Source: Prosthecobacter sp. (GTDB lineage: Bacteria > Verrucomicrobiota > Verrucomicrobiia > Verrucomicrobiales > Verrucomicrobiaceae). From it: a stretch of 36,828 nt of DNA. Location of the stretch: NCBI GenBank assembly GCA_030833205.1, contig JAURHS010000017.1, positions 1-36,828 of the forward strand, written 5' to 3'. Of this stretch, positions 25,874 through 35,136 are shown piece by piece. Numbering within the stretch: position 1 is the first letter of the stretch; the number at the start of each line of letters is the position of its first letter. The position numbers and the translations under genes were made by a program. The notes beneath the pieces were generated by a model that saw only the letters and a list, made by a program, of their open reading frames with translations, did not search any database and was not told the DNA's origin.

Positions 25874-25901
25874 AGCATAGGCTGTTTTCCACGGGCGTCA
25901 A
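25874..25901 (-). promoter_or_regulatory. Promoter of pilin-like - EEP - glycosyltransferase operon
   Basis: On the minus strand TTGACG (25896-25901) and TATGCT (25874-25879) are 16 bp apart, close to the sigma-70 consensus. Expected transcription starts at about 25867, next to the ATG at 25866, so the mRNA would be leaderless or nearly so. Confidence 0.7.
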
Positions 25902-25982
25902 TTTGCATCCCAGATTCCTCAACCCAATGAATGGCTGTTCGACGCAGGTGCTTTGGGGAGCACAAAGAAACCGACAAGCAAC

Positions 25983-25999
25983 TGATTCTTAGAGAATCA
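25983..25999. promoter_or_regulatory. Inverted repeat between divergent operons
   Basis: TGATTCT (25983-25989) and AGAATCA (25993-25999) form a perfect 7-bp dyad around TAG. It sits between the promoters of the pilin-like and EPS export operons and is spaced like a dimeric repressor or activator site. Confidence 0.45.
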
Positions 26000-26026
26000 C
26001 GGCTGTTTTGCTAGGGAAATCGCTTC

Positions 26027-26054
26027 TTTACGCCGGGCAGAATCTGGGTATTGT
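26027..26054 (+). promoter_or_regulatory. Possible promoter of EPS export operon
   Basis: TTTACG (26027-26032) and TATTGT (26049-26054) are 16 bp apart. The expected start is about 25 bp before ATG 26086. The match is fair, not strong. Confidence 0.35.
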
Positions 26055-26085
26055 AATCTGTTCCCCCCCTGTCTCTGAAACCCTG

Positions 26086-26382
26086 ATGCGGCGCTTCATT
26101 TCCAACCTAATCAGTCTTGAGCCTCAGAATAGCTCAAGTCTGGTGATGCTTGTGGCGCTCGGGCTTTGGATTGTGTTGTGGGCTTTGTTGTTGGCTGATG
26201 TGCGTCGCAAGGATTGCCATTGGGCAATGCGGTTTCTTTGGATCGGTCTGGTGAGCATTCCCGCGCTGGGTGGAGCGATTTATGCTTTGCTTGAATTGAT
26301 GAATGCCGATTGGAAAAGCGCCCTGCACTGGAAGCATCACGATTCGGCGCGGGAATCTCAAAAATCTACGAGTCATCGCTAA
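26086..26382 (+). CDS. PLDc_N-type small membrane protein
   Basis: 98 residues from ATG 26086; a TTG at 26008 is in frame but precedes the likely promoter. Two membrane segments (LVMLVALGLWIVLWALLLAD and MRFLWIGLVSIPALGGAIYA) are separated by a basic loop with VRRKDCHWA. The second has the PxxG-xxY feature of the phospholipase D nuclease N-terminal domain, but no nuclease domain follows. It is 12 bp before the beta-barrel gene and probably cotranscribed. Its role is unknown. Confidence 0.72.
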   Translation: MRRFISNLISLEPQNSSSLVMLVALGLWIVLWALLLADVRRKDCHWAMRFLWIGLVSIPALGGAIYALLELMNADWKSALHWKHHDSARESQKSTSHR

Positions 26383-26394
26383 GCAGAAATCCCG

Positions 26395-28134
26395 ATGTTC
26401 AAGAAACGCTTCAGAATTTTGCCCAGCTTCTGCTGGCTGTTCTGCTTGCTATCTTGCTTCGGCCAGGCTGCGCAGAATGTCGAGACTGAGGCGTTGAGTC
26501 ATCTCGCCTCGGATTATGCAGAATACGAGTACGATCGCGGCACCTTTGTCAGAGTTGGGGAGGCGATGGTGAACCGAACTGCGTCAGTGGCGCAGAGCAT
26601 TGCCACATCGCTTGAGACGGCCGCAGAGGTGGTGAACCGCATCTCAAGTTTTGGCGTCATGACTTCCGGCCGCGATGCCGCGCTGGGGATTACTGGCGGT
26701 CTGGGCAGCCAAATGAGGGGTTTTGTTCCCCTTGGCTCGACTCCTGGTGGCGTGCGAACCCACAACCAACGGCTGTCGCTTCGGCTTGGTCCGCTGATGA
26801 TGGACAGCTTCACCCTTGGTGTGGCAGGACTGTATTCCGAATTTGATGGCGGTTTGCCATGGGTCTTCGCGCCGCCGACCAATGGAGACAGCGAGCCCAA
26901 CTTCTCGTCGATGGTCTGGCTGCATTCCAGAGCAGGAGTCGTGCTCAGTGATCGCCTGGCCCTGACCTTCAACCCCTCGGTTTATTATCTGCCCCTCCAA
27001 AACAGGGTTGGCTGGTGGGTGATGGGGCCGACTACGGGGCTGTCGGCAATGCTGGCGCCCAATGTGATTTTTAAGGGAGCCTTTCGCTCGCGTCTGACCG
27101 AAAACCTCAACCTGGTGGTCACCGACAGTATCACCGGACTTTACCCTCAGTCCCAGTTGTTGAGCAACATGCCCTATGTCATGGCGCAGTACGGGGACAT
27201 CAGCCCCATTGACTACGCTGGAAGGACATTCTTCGGCAGCGGAGCAGGCGAGCAGCTCGACTGGGTTGGCTCCGGAAGGCTCGGCGCTGGAAGGTTGTCC
27301 TTCAGACCCGAGAATGTCATCTTCATGAACCACCTCAATGCAAGGGTGGCGGGCAGGCACTCCAACTCCATAACCTCCAACACCTACTACGACAGCATTG
27401 GATTTTGGGACCACAATTTCAAGAACTACCAGAACTGGCAGGCGCTGGGCACGCTCTGGTTGCAGGACAACCCGGCATTCAAGCCTCATGCGCGTTACGA
27501 GGCTGCCTCTCAGGACCAGTTCCGTTCCTACTATCAGTACGGCTATGCGGGGCTGAACAAGGCATTGGGTCCCAATCTGAATGCCCATCTCGGTGGGGGA
27601 TGGCTTTGGTATACAGACACCCGCGGCAAGGTCTCGGACACCTGGCTTGGAAATGGAGGCATTCATCAGCGCCTCGGTCGTTACACCCATCACGGACTTG
27701 AGGCGGGCCGCGGGGTCATGGGCAACATGTTGTCACGCAATCTTGCCAATTACGCCTACTACTACCTGCGGCAGGTGGTTGGCCCCAGATCTGAGATGGT
27801 GGTCTTCGCCCAGAAGGCCAATTACGATGCTCTGAATCTGTCGGGTGTGGGCTGGGCGCCACGCCGTTCCTCCGCGGTTGGGTTAGCGCTCCTGGCCACC
27901 CCGACATCACGCTTGAGCATGATGCTCGGAGCCACCATGGAAAAGGTAGACTTGAAGGCCTACGACGATGTCGCTTGGGACAACTGGCTCTATCAGTTCA
28001 TGCTCAATTACCGGCTCACCAACACCCTCTTTGCCAATCTGTATTATCAATACCAGGACCTGAGCACCGAAAACGCACAGCTTGGCGACTTCTCCGAGCA
28101 CACCCTTTACATGGGCCTCAACAAACAGTTCTGA
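26395..28134 (+). CDS. Outer-membrane beta-barrel protein of EPS locus
   Basis: 579 residues. A Sec signal ends near residue 25 (LLSCFGQAAQ). A helical stretch (about 50-90) precedes a long series of amphipathic beta strands with Tyr/Trp girdles, and the C-terminus ends in HTLYMGLNKQF, a canonical barrel signal with terminal Phe. No named family is recognised. It is the second gene of the export operon and lies directly before the short Wza-like lipoprotein. Because that lipoprotein lacks an outer-membrane-spanning helix, this barrel is a good candidate for the actual pore. That is inference, modelled on Wzp-type barrel porins described with short Wza proteins in Myxococcus. Confidence 0.8.
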   Translation: MFKKRFRILPSFCWLFCLLSCFGQAAQNVETEALSHLASDYAEYEYDRGTFVRVGEAMVNRTASVAQSIATSLETAAEVVNRISSFGVMTSGRDAALGITGGLGSQMRGFVPLGSTPGGVRTHNQRLSLRLGPLMMDSFTLGVAGLYSEFDGGLPWVFAPPTNGDSEPNFSSMVWLHSRAGVVLSDRLALTFNPSVYYLPLQNRVGWWVMGPTTGLSAMLAPNVIFKGAFRSRLTENLNLVVTDSITGLYPQSQLLSNMPYVMAQYGDISPIDYAGRTFFGSGAGEQLDWVGSGRLGAGRLSFRPENVIFMNHLNARVAGRHSNSITSNTYYDSIGFWDHNFKNYQNWQALGTLWLQDNPAFKPHARYEAASQDQFRSYYQYGYAGLNKALGPNLNAHLGGGWLWYTDTRGKVSDTWLGNGGIHQRLGRYTHHGLEAGRGVMGNMLSRNLANYAYYYLRQVVGPRSEMVVFAQKANYDALNLSGVGWAPRRSSAVGLALLATPTSRLSMMLGATMEKVDLKAYDDVAWDNWLYQFMLNYRLTNTLFANLYYQYQDLSTENAQLGDFSEHTLYMGLNKQF

Positions 28135-28189
28135 TGCTTCGCAGTCGCGGCGATTTTCCAATCTGCGTTCCCCCACCGCCTCAACCCTC

Positions 28190-28876
28190 ATGACATTCAA
28201 AGCAGCAGTCCTTCTTGCGACCTTGGTCTGGCTCGGATTGACCTCCTGCAAGCTCTCGTCGCCACCTCCACGCGCCATTCCTTTCGCCGAGGGCGGAGCC
28301 AGGCCCACGCCATCGGTGGCCGGTGCCGTTGGTTTGGGGTATCGGGTCGCTGTGGGTGATACCCTGGATATTTTTGTTCTTGAGGACGACGAGATGAACA
28401 ATGAGTTGAGCGTGCGCAGCAGCGGCGACATCATCTTGCCAAAGATTGGGCGCGTGTCTGTGGTCGGCTTGACCCTCTCCGAAGTCGAGAAGGCCTTGGT
28501 GGCCAAACTGGAAAAGGACATCCTCAAAAAAGCCACCGTCATCGTTGATCCTGTTCGTCGCGGCGGGGCAACAACCGCGGGCGGGTCCGCCGCGAGCCTG
28601 ACCGTGTTTCTGAACGGCAACCTGATCAAAACGGGGCGAATGGAAATCCCCTTTGTGGGCAATTCACAGGTCACTGCAATGCAGGCTGTGGCAGACGGCG
28701 GTGGCTTTGCCCCATTTGCGAACCGGAAGAAGAGCGCGATTCTGCGCAGGCTTGAAGGCGGTCGCACCCTGAGAATCCCCGTGGACTTCGCCGCAATCGA
28801 GCGCGGTGAGGCAACAGACCCTGTTCTTCAACATGGCGACATGATTGTGGTGCCGCAAAAGCTTTTCGGCTTCTGA
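28190..28876 (+). CDS. Short Wza-type polysaccharide export lipoprotein
   Basis: 228 residues from ATG 28190. MTFKAAVLLATLVWLGLTSC is a lipoprotein signal (Cys20). The poly-export domain starts at GYRVAVGDTLDIFVLEDDEM (about 50) and reaches about residue 120. One SLBB-like domain follows (about 136-215, from SLTVFLNGNL to HGDMIVVPQ). It stops there, whereas full Wza has about 380 residues, a second SLBB and a C-terminal amphipathic helix that forms the outer-membrane pore. It can therefore be only a periplasmic ring. It precedes the tyrosine autokinase by 23 bp. Confidence 0.92.
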   Translation: MTFKAAVLLATLVWLGLTSCKLSSPPPRAIPFAEGGARPTPSVAGAVGLGYRVAVGDTLDIFVLEDDEMNNELSVRSSGDIILPKIGRVSVVGLTLSEVEKALVAKLEKDILKKATVIVDPVRRGGATTAGGSAASLTVFLNGNLIKTGRMEIPFVGNSQVTAMQAVADGGGFAPFANRKKSAILRRLEGGRTLRIPVDFAAIERGEATDPVLQHGDMIVVPQKLFGF

Positions 28877-28899
28877 GTTGAGAACCCCGAGGATTCGCC

Positions 28900-31185
28900 A
28901 TGGCCAGCCCCAAGCGCAACATCGTCACCTTTCAGGATCTGGTGCACTATGCCACCCGATTCACCAAGTATACTTACATCGCGCTGTTGCTGTGTTTGCT
29001 GGGTATCGCCGGTTCGCTTGCCTTCTACACTTACGGACAGCCCACCTACTACTCACGCTCTCAGGTTGCCTATTCCAACATCACCCTTCCCATTGAGTCG
29101 GAAACTTCGGACAAGGTTGGGCATGGACGGTATGCACAGATGAGTTTTGCCCTTGCCCAAGGCATGAACTCCCGTTGGCTCGTCGAGGCCACGGCACAGC
29201 GCTTGGGTCTGGTGGGTGAGGTCGGTCAATACGAGATGATTCGGGACCGCTTTGTGCCCAAGGTCATGGTCAGCATTCTGCCTGGGAGTCTGCTGCAAAT
29301 CGAGGTGTGGTCCTATGATCCCCGCCTGGTCAAGGCTTGGCCGGAGGTGATGATTCAGGCTTACCGGGATTCCACGGTCGAGGCGAGGGCGAGGCACCGT
29401 GAGGTGGCTGCGGAAACCTACACCGAGGAACTGCAACGACTGCGTGAGCGCATCCACTCCGACAACAGCAGTCGCAGCAAGTTCGAGGAAGAAAATCAAC
29501 TCATCGAGCAGTACATCAACAATCAGGGAATTGAGGCGGTGCCTAGTGAACTGCTCACGGTCAAAACGCGCCTGGACCTGATGGCTGAGGTTGAATCCAT
29601 TCTCGCCGACCCTGCCTTGAGCGTCATTGAGAGAATAGCCACACTGGATCGCTTCAACGCCACCCCTGTGCCGGTTGGAACCATCATCCGTCGTGGCGAA
29701 CAGGATCCCCTGGTGATGCGAGTGCCCTCCACGCTTGGCGGCACATCAACGGCCCTTCGCACCGACTCCCAGTTGGACGACGGGCCCATGCTTGGCATCA
29801 ACGGAATGCCATTGAAGAACCAGACCCAGATCGTGCTGCCCTCAATGGTTGAGCAGATTGAGCCCTGGCGAGCCACGGAGCGCGAGGCAAGGGCGCTGGA
29901 TCTGGAGGTGGAGCAGCTTTCCCGGCGGTACCTGCCCAATCACCCTCAAATGCGGGAGCTGCGAGAAAAAAGGGCAAGGCTGATGCTCTCACTGGAAAAA
30001 GAGTACACCACGATGCTCAACAACTTTAGGCTTCAGGCCTCGCAACTCAAGACCAAGCGCGAGGAGCTGCAGAAGCGCCTTCCCGAGTATCGCAAGGTCA
30101 TCAATGATTTTGATCAGTACAAGAAGGAATTCTCCCTGCGCAGCGGCAGCAACATGCTCTGGGATCAGGCATACACCACACTTCAAAGACGGCTCACGGC
30201 CATGGAGTACACTGGAATTGAGATGAAGGTGGAATTCGAGTTCAAGGGGTTCACCCTGCTCAGGGACCAGGATCCCATCACGCCCAGCAAGCTTAAACTC
30301 CTGATCTACGCGGTGGTGCTTGGCGTGGGGCTTGCCGGGGGCTCCTGTCTGGCGATGGAGCACTTGCGATCGACAACCTCACTGGTGGTGGATACGGAGA
30401 AAATGACCGGACTCAACGCCCTTGGGGTGGTCCCCATGTGTGGGGTGGAAAAGCTCAACGCCTTCGCGCCGGCGACGGCGGGAGAACACATGCAGCTCTC
30501 GGAAACCTTTCGCATCATCCGCTGCAGCATTCCCCTGCATGTCTCGCCACAAAACCCCTGTCAGGTGATCATGGTTTCCAGCGCGAGGCCCAACGAGGGC
30601 AAGACCACCACCAGCAGCCTGCTTGCCCGCTCCTTTGCCGAGACTGACCAGCGCACTCTGCTCATTGATGCCGACCTGCGTCGCGGCCGAATCCATCGGC
30701 AGTTCGTGCAGGAACAAAACGAGGGCATGGCTGGTTATCTCAGCGGAGAGGTCACTGATCTCGACAAGCTGGTGATGAAGACGCCGGTGCCCAATCTCGA
30801 TCTGTTGTCTCGCGGCAAGAAGTCCTTCACGCGCTTTGAGGTGCTCAGTTCGCCGTTGTTCCGCAACCTCATGGCCGAACTTCGGCGTCGCTATGATCGG
30901 ATCATCATCGACAACCCTCCACTGCTTGGCTTGGCGGATGCCCTCATGGTCAGTGGGTCCGTGGACGGGATGGTGATGGTGGTGCGCGCCGACCGCACAA
31001 CACAGCGTGACATCCGCACGGCCATTGAAATCGTGCAGGCAACCCAAACGCCAATCTATGGCTTTGTCCTCAACGGCGTGGATTTGAGCCGATTGGAGAA
31101 TTACTATTACTACACTTCGTATTATCCGAAGTACTACGATCCGACTTACCTGCAGTTGCCGCCCGTTGAAGCCACCTCCACCTGA
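28900..31185 (+). CDS. Wzc-type polysaccharide co-polymerase and tyrosine autokinase
   Basis: 761 residues. The Wzz half has a first membrane helix at about 25-45, a long periplasmic coiled coil (about 100-460, for example REARALDLEVEQLSRRYLPN) and a second helix at about 465-490. The BY-kinase half carries Walker A (ARPNEGKTTTS, about 560-570), Walker A' (LLIDADLRRG, about 586-595) and Walker B (IIIDNPP, about 667-673). The C-terminus is a tyrosine cluster (ENYYYYTSYYPKYYDPTY, about 733-750), the autophosphorylation site. It sets chain length and couples polymerisation to export. A GAGGA 7 bp before the ATG is one of the window's few Shine-Dalgarno sites. Confidence 0.95.
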   Translation: MASPKRNIVTFQDLVHYATRFTKYTYIALLLCLLGIAGSLAFYTYGQPTYYSRSQVAYSNITLPIESETSDKVGHGRYAQMSFALAQGMNSRWLVEATAQRLGLVGEVGQYEMIRDRFVPKVMVSILPGSLLQIEVWSYDPRLVKAWPEVMIQAYRDSTVEARARHREVAAETYTEELQRLRERIHSDNSSRSKFEEENQLIEQYINNQGIEAVPSELLTVKTRLDLMAEVESILADPALSVIERIATLDRFNATPVPVGTIIRRGEQDPLVMRVPSTLGGTSTALRTDSQLDDGPMLGINGMPLKNQTQIVLPSMVEQIEPWRATEREARALDLEVEQLSRRYLPNHPQMRELREKRARLMLSLEKEYTTMLNNFRLQASQLKTKREELQKRLPEYRKVINDFDQYKKEFSLRSGSNMLWDQAYTTLQRRLTAMEYTGIEMKVEFEFKGFTLLRDQDPITPSKLKLLIYAVVLGVGLAGGSCLAMEHLRSTTSLVVDTEKMTGLNALGVVPMCGVEKLNAFAPATAGEHMQLSETFRIIRCSIPLHVSPQNPCQVIMVSSARPNEGKTTTSSLLARSFAETDQRTLLIDADLRRGRIHRQFVQEQNEGMAGYLSGEVTDLDKLVMKTPVPNLDLLSRGKKSFTRFEVLSSPLFRNLMAELRRRYDRIIIDNPPLLGLADALMVSGSVDGMVMVVRADRTTQRDIRTAIEIVQATQTPIYGFVLNGVDLSRLENYYYYTSYYPKYYDPTYLQLPPVEATST

Positions 31186-31213
31186 GGCTGGGCATTCAAG
31201 ATTCTGACCTGCC

Positions 31214-32644
31214 GTGGATTACGTGTTCATCTGCGTCTCGGTCCTGTTGTGGCTGATCCGTCCACAGGACTGGATTTCCGTGATTTCTGGAATGGGCCTG
31301 ATGACCTATGCCATGTTTGGCTCGATTGTGGGGCTGTGGCTGCGCGAAGGCGGAGTGAAGCTGAGGCAGTTTTTTCTCTCGCCGGCAGATGCCTTCATGG
31401 CGGCATATCTGGTATGGATCGTCTGGGTCACGGGGGACTACCTCAATACCGCCAAGGCTCTCGTTCCGTACGCCGGCTTTTATTTTGTCACGGCTTTGGC
31501 GCTCCGGGATGTCCGGAAAATGGAGTGGTTTTTCAATTGCTGGGCGATTGGATACGGGGTGGTTGGCCTGCTTGCCGTCAGCACGCTCTGGGGGGCTGAA
31601 ATCGTTGCTGGAAGTCAGCGAATTACCGATTCATTTGGCGGTCGGCTTTGCCTCAATACCTGGATCTTCAACAATCCCAATGCACTGGGCCATGGCATGG
31701 CCTCTGCGCTGACCTTCCTCTACCTGTGGCTGGTGTGGCGCCGCGGAGCGCTCTTGAAGCTGCTTGGCCTGTGTTGCCTCTGCCTGATCCTCACCGTGCT
31801 CTATGAGACTCAGTCCAAAGGCGGTTATCTTGCGGCGGCGGGCGCGGCGTTTTGCATGTTTTTGTACGGCAAGCGACGGGCGGTGCAGCTCTTTTCCATT
31901 GCCGCCATGGCCACGGTGGGTCTTGGCGCACTGAGGTTGCTGCCTCGAATGGACAGCCTGACCGCATCTGAGGAGGGCATTCTCGGCCGATTTGCAATCT
32001 GGCAGATGGCTTATGCCACGATGGAGGAGACGGTGACGGGACAAGGTTGGCGCAAGTTTGAGGCTTGGATCATGACCCCTGATTCAGGGTTGATTCGCAA
32101 GGCAACGCACGGTTCCTATGTCAATGTGGGTGCCGATCTGGGTTACGGCGGACTGCTGATCTTCATCGGTCTGCTTTACGCAAGCCTGCGCACAACCATT
32201 CAGGTCAGATTGCACGAAGACGATCTGCGCACGGAACGGATTCGGCGTGCCTTGATGGCTTTGATGGGCGCTTACGCAATTTCCGCGTGGATTGTGGACC
32301 GGGCCTATCACATGGACATTTTTATGCTTGCCGGCGCCGCAGCTGCTTTTCACCGCATGCTCACCGTAAAAAAAGAAAAGCCTGATGAGTCCGCGACTGC
32401 GGATTTCAGGCCACCACCAGTTGACGGACAACGCCGCGAGGTGATTGAGGAGGACATTGGTCTTGCTTACGCCGAGTTGCAGGAGTTGCCCCCGGAGGAG
32501 TTGCCAGTCGAGTTGAGGGAGAGTGCGCCGCTGGGGTTGCCGTGGCGAAAAATCAGAGTGGCTGATTTGGTTTGGATCGGCCTTCTCTGCATGCTTGCGA
32601 TTGAAATCTGGACGCGATTCATGCGCGGGTACCTGCCCATCTGA
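31214..32644 (+). CDS. Wzy-like O-antigen ligase/polymerase
   Basis: 476 residues from GTG 31214. There are about ten membrane segments and a large periplasmic loop. The segment YETQSKGGYLAAAGAAF resembles the conserved part of the Wzy_C/O-antigen ligase family. The C-terminal about 110 residues hold an acidic, glutamate-rich cytoplasmic stretch (EEDIGLAYAELQELPPEELP) and then a last helix (VWIGLLCMLAIEIW). It probably polymerises the lipid-linked repeat units of the EPS. It is the last gene of the export operon and converges on a glycosyltransferase gene with 57 bp between. Confidence 0.88.
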   Translation: MDYVFICVSVLLWLIRPQDWISVISGMGLMTYAMFGSIVGLWLREGGVKLRQFFLSPADAFMAAYLVWIVWVTGDYLNTAKALVPYAGFYFVTALALRDVRKMEWFFNCWAIGYGVVGLLAVSTLWGAEIVAGSQRITDSFGGRLCLNTWIFNNPNALGHGMASALTFLYLWLVWRRGALLKLLGLCCLCLILTVLYETQSKGGYLAAAGAAFCMFLYGKRRAVQLFSIAAMATVGLGALRLLPRMDSLTASEEGILGRFAIWQMAYATMEETVTGQGWRKFEAWIMTPDSGLIRKATHGSYVNVGADLGYGGLLIFIGLLYASLRTTIQVRLHEDDLRTERIRRALMALMGAYAISAWIVDRAYHMDIFMLAGAAAAFHRMLTVKKEKPDESATADFRPPPVDGQRREVIEEDIGLAYAELQELPPEELPVELRESAPLGLPWRKIRVADLVWIGLLCMLAIEIWTRFMRGYLPI

Positions 32645-32701
32645 GCGCAGGGCAGTGCACGGATGAGGTCGCTGCCTCGGCCCTTCTGCTTTATGGCATG
32701 G

Positions 32702-33817
32702 CTAAAGGCCATGCAGGGTGTGGTAACACTGCTGGTAGCGTTGAGCCATGGCGCTCCAGGAAAAATGGCTGAGGACACGCTGACGGGCCCCCTCGCCAAT
32801 TTTGGATCTGTGCGTGGGAGGCAAGTCAAGAACCCGCCCAATGGCGGCACGCAGCAGGGTCACTTGGGACAGGTCCTCAATCCAGCCGCCCTCTTCTGGA
32901 GCACCCAGGGCCTCCTGCGCGCCGCAGACCCGGTTGCTCAAGACTGGACAGCCGCAGGCCATGGCCTCGAGTGTGGCATTGGAGAGCCCTTCATTGGCGG
33001 AAGCGACAAGCAAAACATCCATGGCCTGATAAAAAGTCGGCATGTCAGACTGCAGACCCGCAAGGGTGATGAGATCAGCGTGAGGGCTGGCGGCAACCGC
33101 TGCATGAACGCGCTCGCGCAACGGGCCGCCATCGCCCACTAGCAACAACCTCAGGGAGCGTTGGCGGGGCTCGAGCGTCTCAAAGGCGGAGATGACTTCG
33201 AGGTGGCGTTTGAATTCGCCAAAGCGGGCCACCACCCCGATGACGGTTTCGTGCTGTGCGAGCCCGATTCGTGCCCTTGCAGTTGGGCGTTCACCGGGCA
33301 GGAAACGGGTGGTGTCTACGCCATTCTGCAACACCATCAGGCGTTGGTGGTCAAAGCCCTGGGCTTGGAGGTCGCGGAGTTGTTGTTGGCTGACGGTGTG
33401 TACCGCGCGGCAACTGCGATAGAAGCAACGCCTCAACCAGCGGCGATGGGGTTTGAGTTCACTGTGGCTGCACTGCGCGTGTTCACCGTGGAGGATTGCT
33501 GCGCGCCTGCCGCCGAGGGTGGCTGCATGGGCATAGACAAGCGGGCCCCAGTTGTGGGTGTGAATCAGGTCCCAGTGTTGCAGTAGCAGTTGGTGCACCT
33601 GCCACAGGGCCGTGGCGCTGATGCCTCTTGGCTTGTTTCCAACACTCAGGGAGATGTCGGGCCTGAGGCGCTTGGCGTGAACACCCGCCTCGCTGAGGCA
33701 ATGCACATGGAAATGGAATTCTTCGCTGGGCAGGCGATTGAGCAAGGACACCAACTGCGCCTCCATGCCTCCAGCGTTGAGGCTGTCAACGATGTGGAGA
33801 ATCCTCAGCGGCTTCAT
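32702..33817 (-). CDS. Glycosyltransferase family 4
   Basis: 371 residues from ATG 33817, overlapping the previous stop by ATGA; the upstream in-frame extension of 41 codons is inside the next gene. GT-B fold: N-terminal LRILHIVDSLNAGGMEAQLV, central IGVVARFGEFKRHLEVISAF, and a donor-side NEGLSNATLEAMACGCPVL with the retaining-type glutamate. It is the third gene of a sulfotransferase - glycosyltransferase - glycosyltransferase operon, so it probably adds one sugar to the repeat unit. Confidence 0.92.
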   Translation of the reverse strand: MKPLRILHIVDSLNAGGMEAQLVSLLNRLPSEEFHFHVHCLSEAGVHAKRLRPDISLSVGNKPRGISATALWQVHQLLLQHWDLIHTHNWGPLVYAHAATLGGRRAAILHGEHAQCSHSELKPHRRWLRRCFYRSCRAVHTVSQQQLRDLQAQGFDHQRLMVLQNGVDTTRFLPGERPTARARIGLAQHETVIGVVARFGEFKRHLEVISAFETLEPRQRSLRLLLVGDGGPLRERVHAAVAASPHADLITLAGLQSDMPTFYQAMDVLLVASANEGLSNATLEAMACGCPVLSNRVCGAQEALGAPEEGGWIEDLSQVTLLRAAIGRVLDLPPTHRSKIGEGARQRVLSHFSWSAMAQRYQQCYHTLHGL

Positions 33818-35136
33818 AGGGCAGGTTGTTCCCATAGTCGCATGTCCACTGCTGCTGGCAGGCGTTGGCAGAGTTCCTCGTATGCCGGTTTGAGGTGTTG
33901 TCGTTGATCGGCCCGTGCAAAGACAGGGTGGGGCTTCCACATCGGAAGCGCCAACCCCTGGGTCCAGGGCAGACCGAGAGCGAGGTCATGATCCCTGAGT
34001 TGTTGCTCCAACAGAGCGATGGATCGTTGGTTGTTGGCATGCTTCAGGCACCACTCACGAGGCTGTTTCTGCGCGCTGCTGGAATGCAGATCCTGCAGGT
34101 CTGCGGCGAGGTGGCCGATGCGTAGTCTTGCGCCAGTCTGGGCATTGATGTAGGCCAACGGGCCGACATGCGCATCCTCGCGCATGGCCAAAGCCGCGCC
34201 TGCCATCATGGCCTCAACGGCCGCCACACAGCATCCTTCGCGTCTGCTGAGAATCAGGGCCACCCGACTCCGAGCCTGCAGGGAAGCCACTTCGGTGACT
34301 GGCAGGCTCTCGTGAATTTCCAGTGGCTGCCTGACCCCATATTCCCGTGCAAGCCGTTGCACCCACAGGCGGTGACGCCCCTGGGCGCTCTGGCCAACCA
34401 ACACCACCCTCCAGTCCTTTGGCAGATCGTTGAGGAGATCAAACAACTCCCAGTGGCGTTTGAAGTCGCCCCAGTTGGCCACCATGAGCAGGTCAATGTC
34501 GCGCTGCCCAGCAGGTTGCGGATCGAAGCCGTCGGGATCCAGCCAATCGCAGGGCATGGTCAGCAGGGCGCTGAGACGGGGGTGAAATGCCTCGATGGCC
34601 TGCCGTTCCCCAAGATTGCAGGCTTGCACCCAAAGCCGGTTGCGGGTGTTGGCCAGCATCATGGCCAACATGGAGTAATCGGTGGGTGACCAGCTCGTGG
34701 AGAGAACGAGGTGGTAGTGGTCGTCAAGCCATCGGCGCTGCTCGGCGTCGGTGGCGAGCATGAGCTTGGCCCAGTTGTATTCGAAGGTCATCAACAGGAC
34801 TCCGCGCTCGCCGCCAGACGATGGTGCTTTCAGCACGATACTGCGGCCAAGTTGCGGCCGATGACGATAGGCAGCCTGATAGCGTGGTGAGGTCGCCGCA
34901 TGCTGCAGCCACAAGTCCGAGTCCTCAAATGCACCTGTCTGCTGCAGCCGCATGCTGATGGCGCGTTGCAGGCCGCAGTGAGTGGTCAATTCGTAAGCCC
35001 TCGTCATGCGCTCAGGGCCCTGCAGGGGGTGGGCAATGAGTCGGGCAACGAGCTCCCGCACTGGCTGGCAGTGTAGCAGCTCATCCTTGAGACGACGCAG
35101 CCAATGGGCGCAGCGGTTGAGCAAAAAGCGGTTCAT
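33814..35136 (-). CDS. Glycosyltransferase (GT4-like)
   Basis: 440 residues, with ATGA overlaps at both ends. The N-terminal about 100 residues are unusual and helical. The C-terminal donor half has LLMVANWGDFKRHWELFDLL, VVLVGQSAQG and REGCCVAAVEAMMAG, which is a GT4-type nucleotide-sugar site. The acceptor half is poorly conserved, so the sugar and linkage cannot be read. It is the middle gene of the operon. Confidence 0.82.
   Translation of the reverse strand: MNRFLLNRCAHWLRRLKDELLHCQPVRELVARLIAHPLQGPERMTRAYELTTHCGLQRAISMRLQQTGAFEDSDLWLQHAATSPRYQAAYRHRPQLGRSIVLKAPSSGGERGVLLMTFEYNWAKLMLATDAEQRRWLDDHYHLVLSTSWSPTDYSMLAMMLANTRNRLWVQACNLGERQAIEAFHPRLSALLTMPCDWLDPDGFDPQPAGQRDIDLLMVANWGDFKRHWELFDLLNDLPKDWRVVLVGQSAQGRHRLWVQRLAREYGVRQPLEIHESLPVTEVASLQARSRVALILSRREGCCVAAVEAMMAGAALAMREDAHVGPLAYINAQTGARLRIGHLAADLQDLHSSSAQKQPREWCLKHANNQRSIALLEQQLRDHDLALGLPWTQGLALPMWKPHPVFARADQRQHLKPAYEELCQRLPAAVDMRLWEQPAL

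Noticed and set aside
28900..31185. Separate wzz and BY-kinase genes
   Set aside because: The frame is continuous through both domains, so it is one fused Wzc-type protein.
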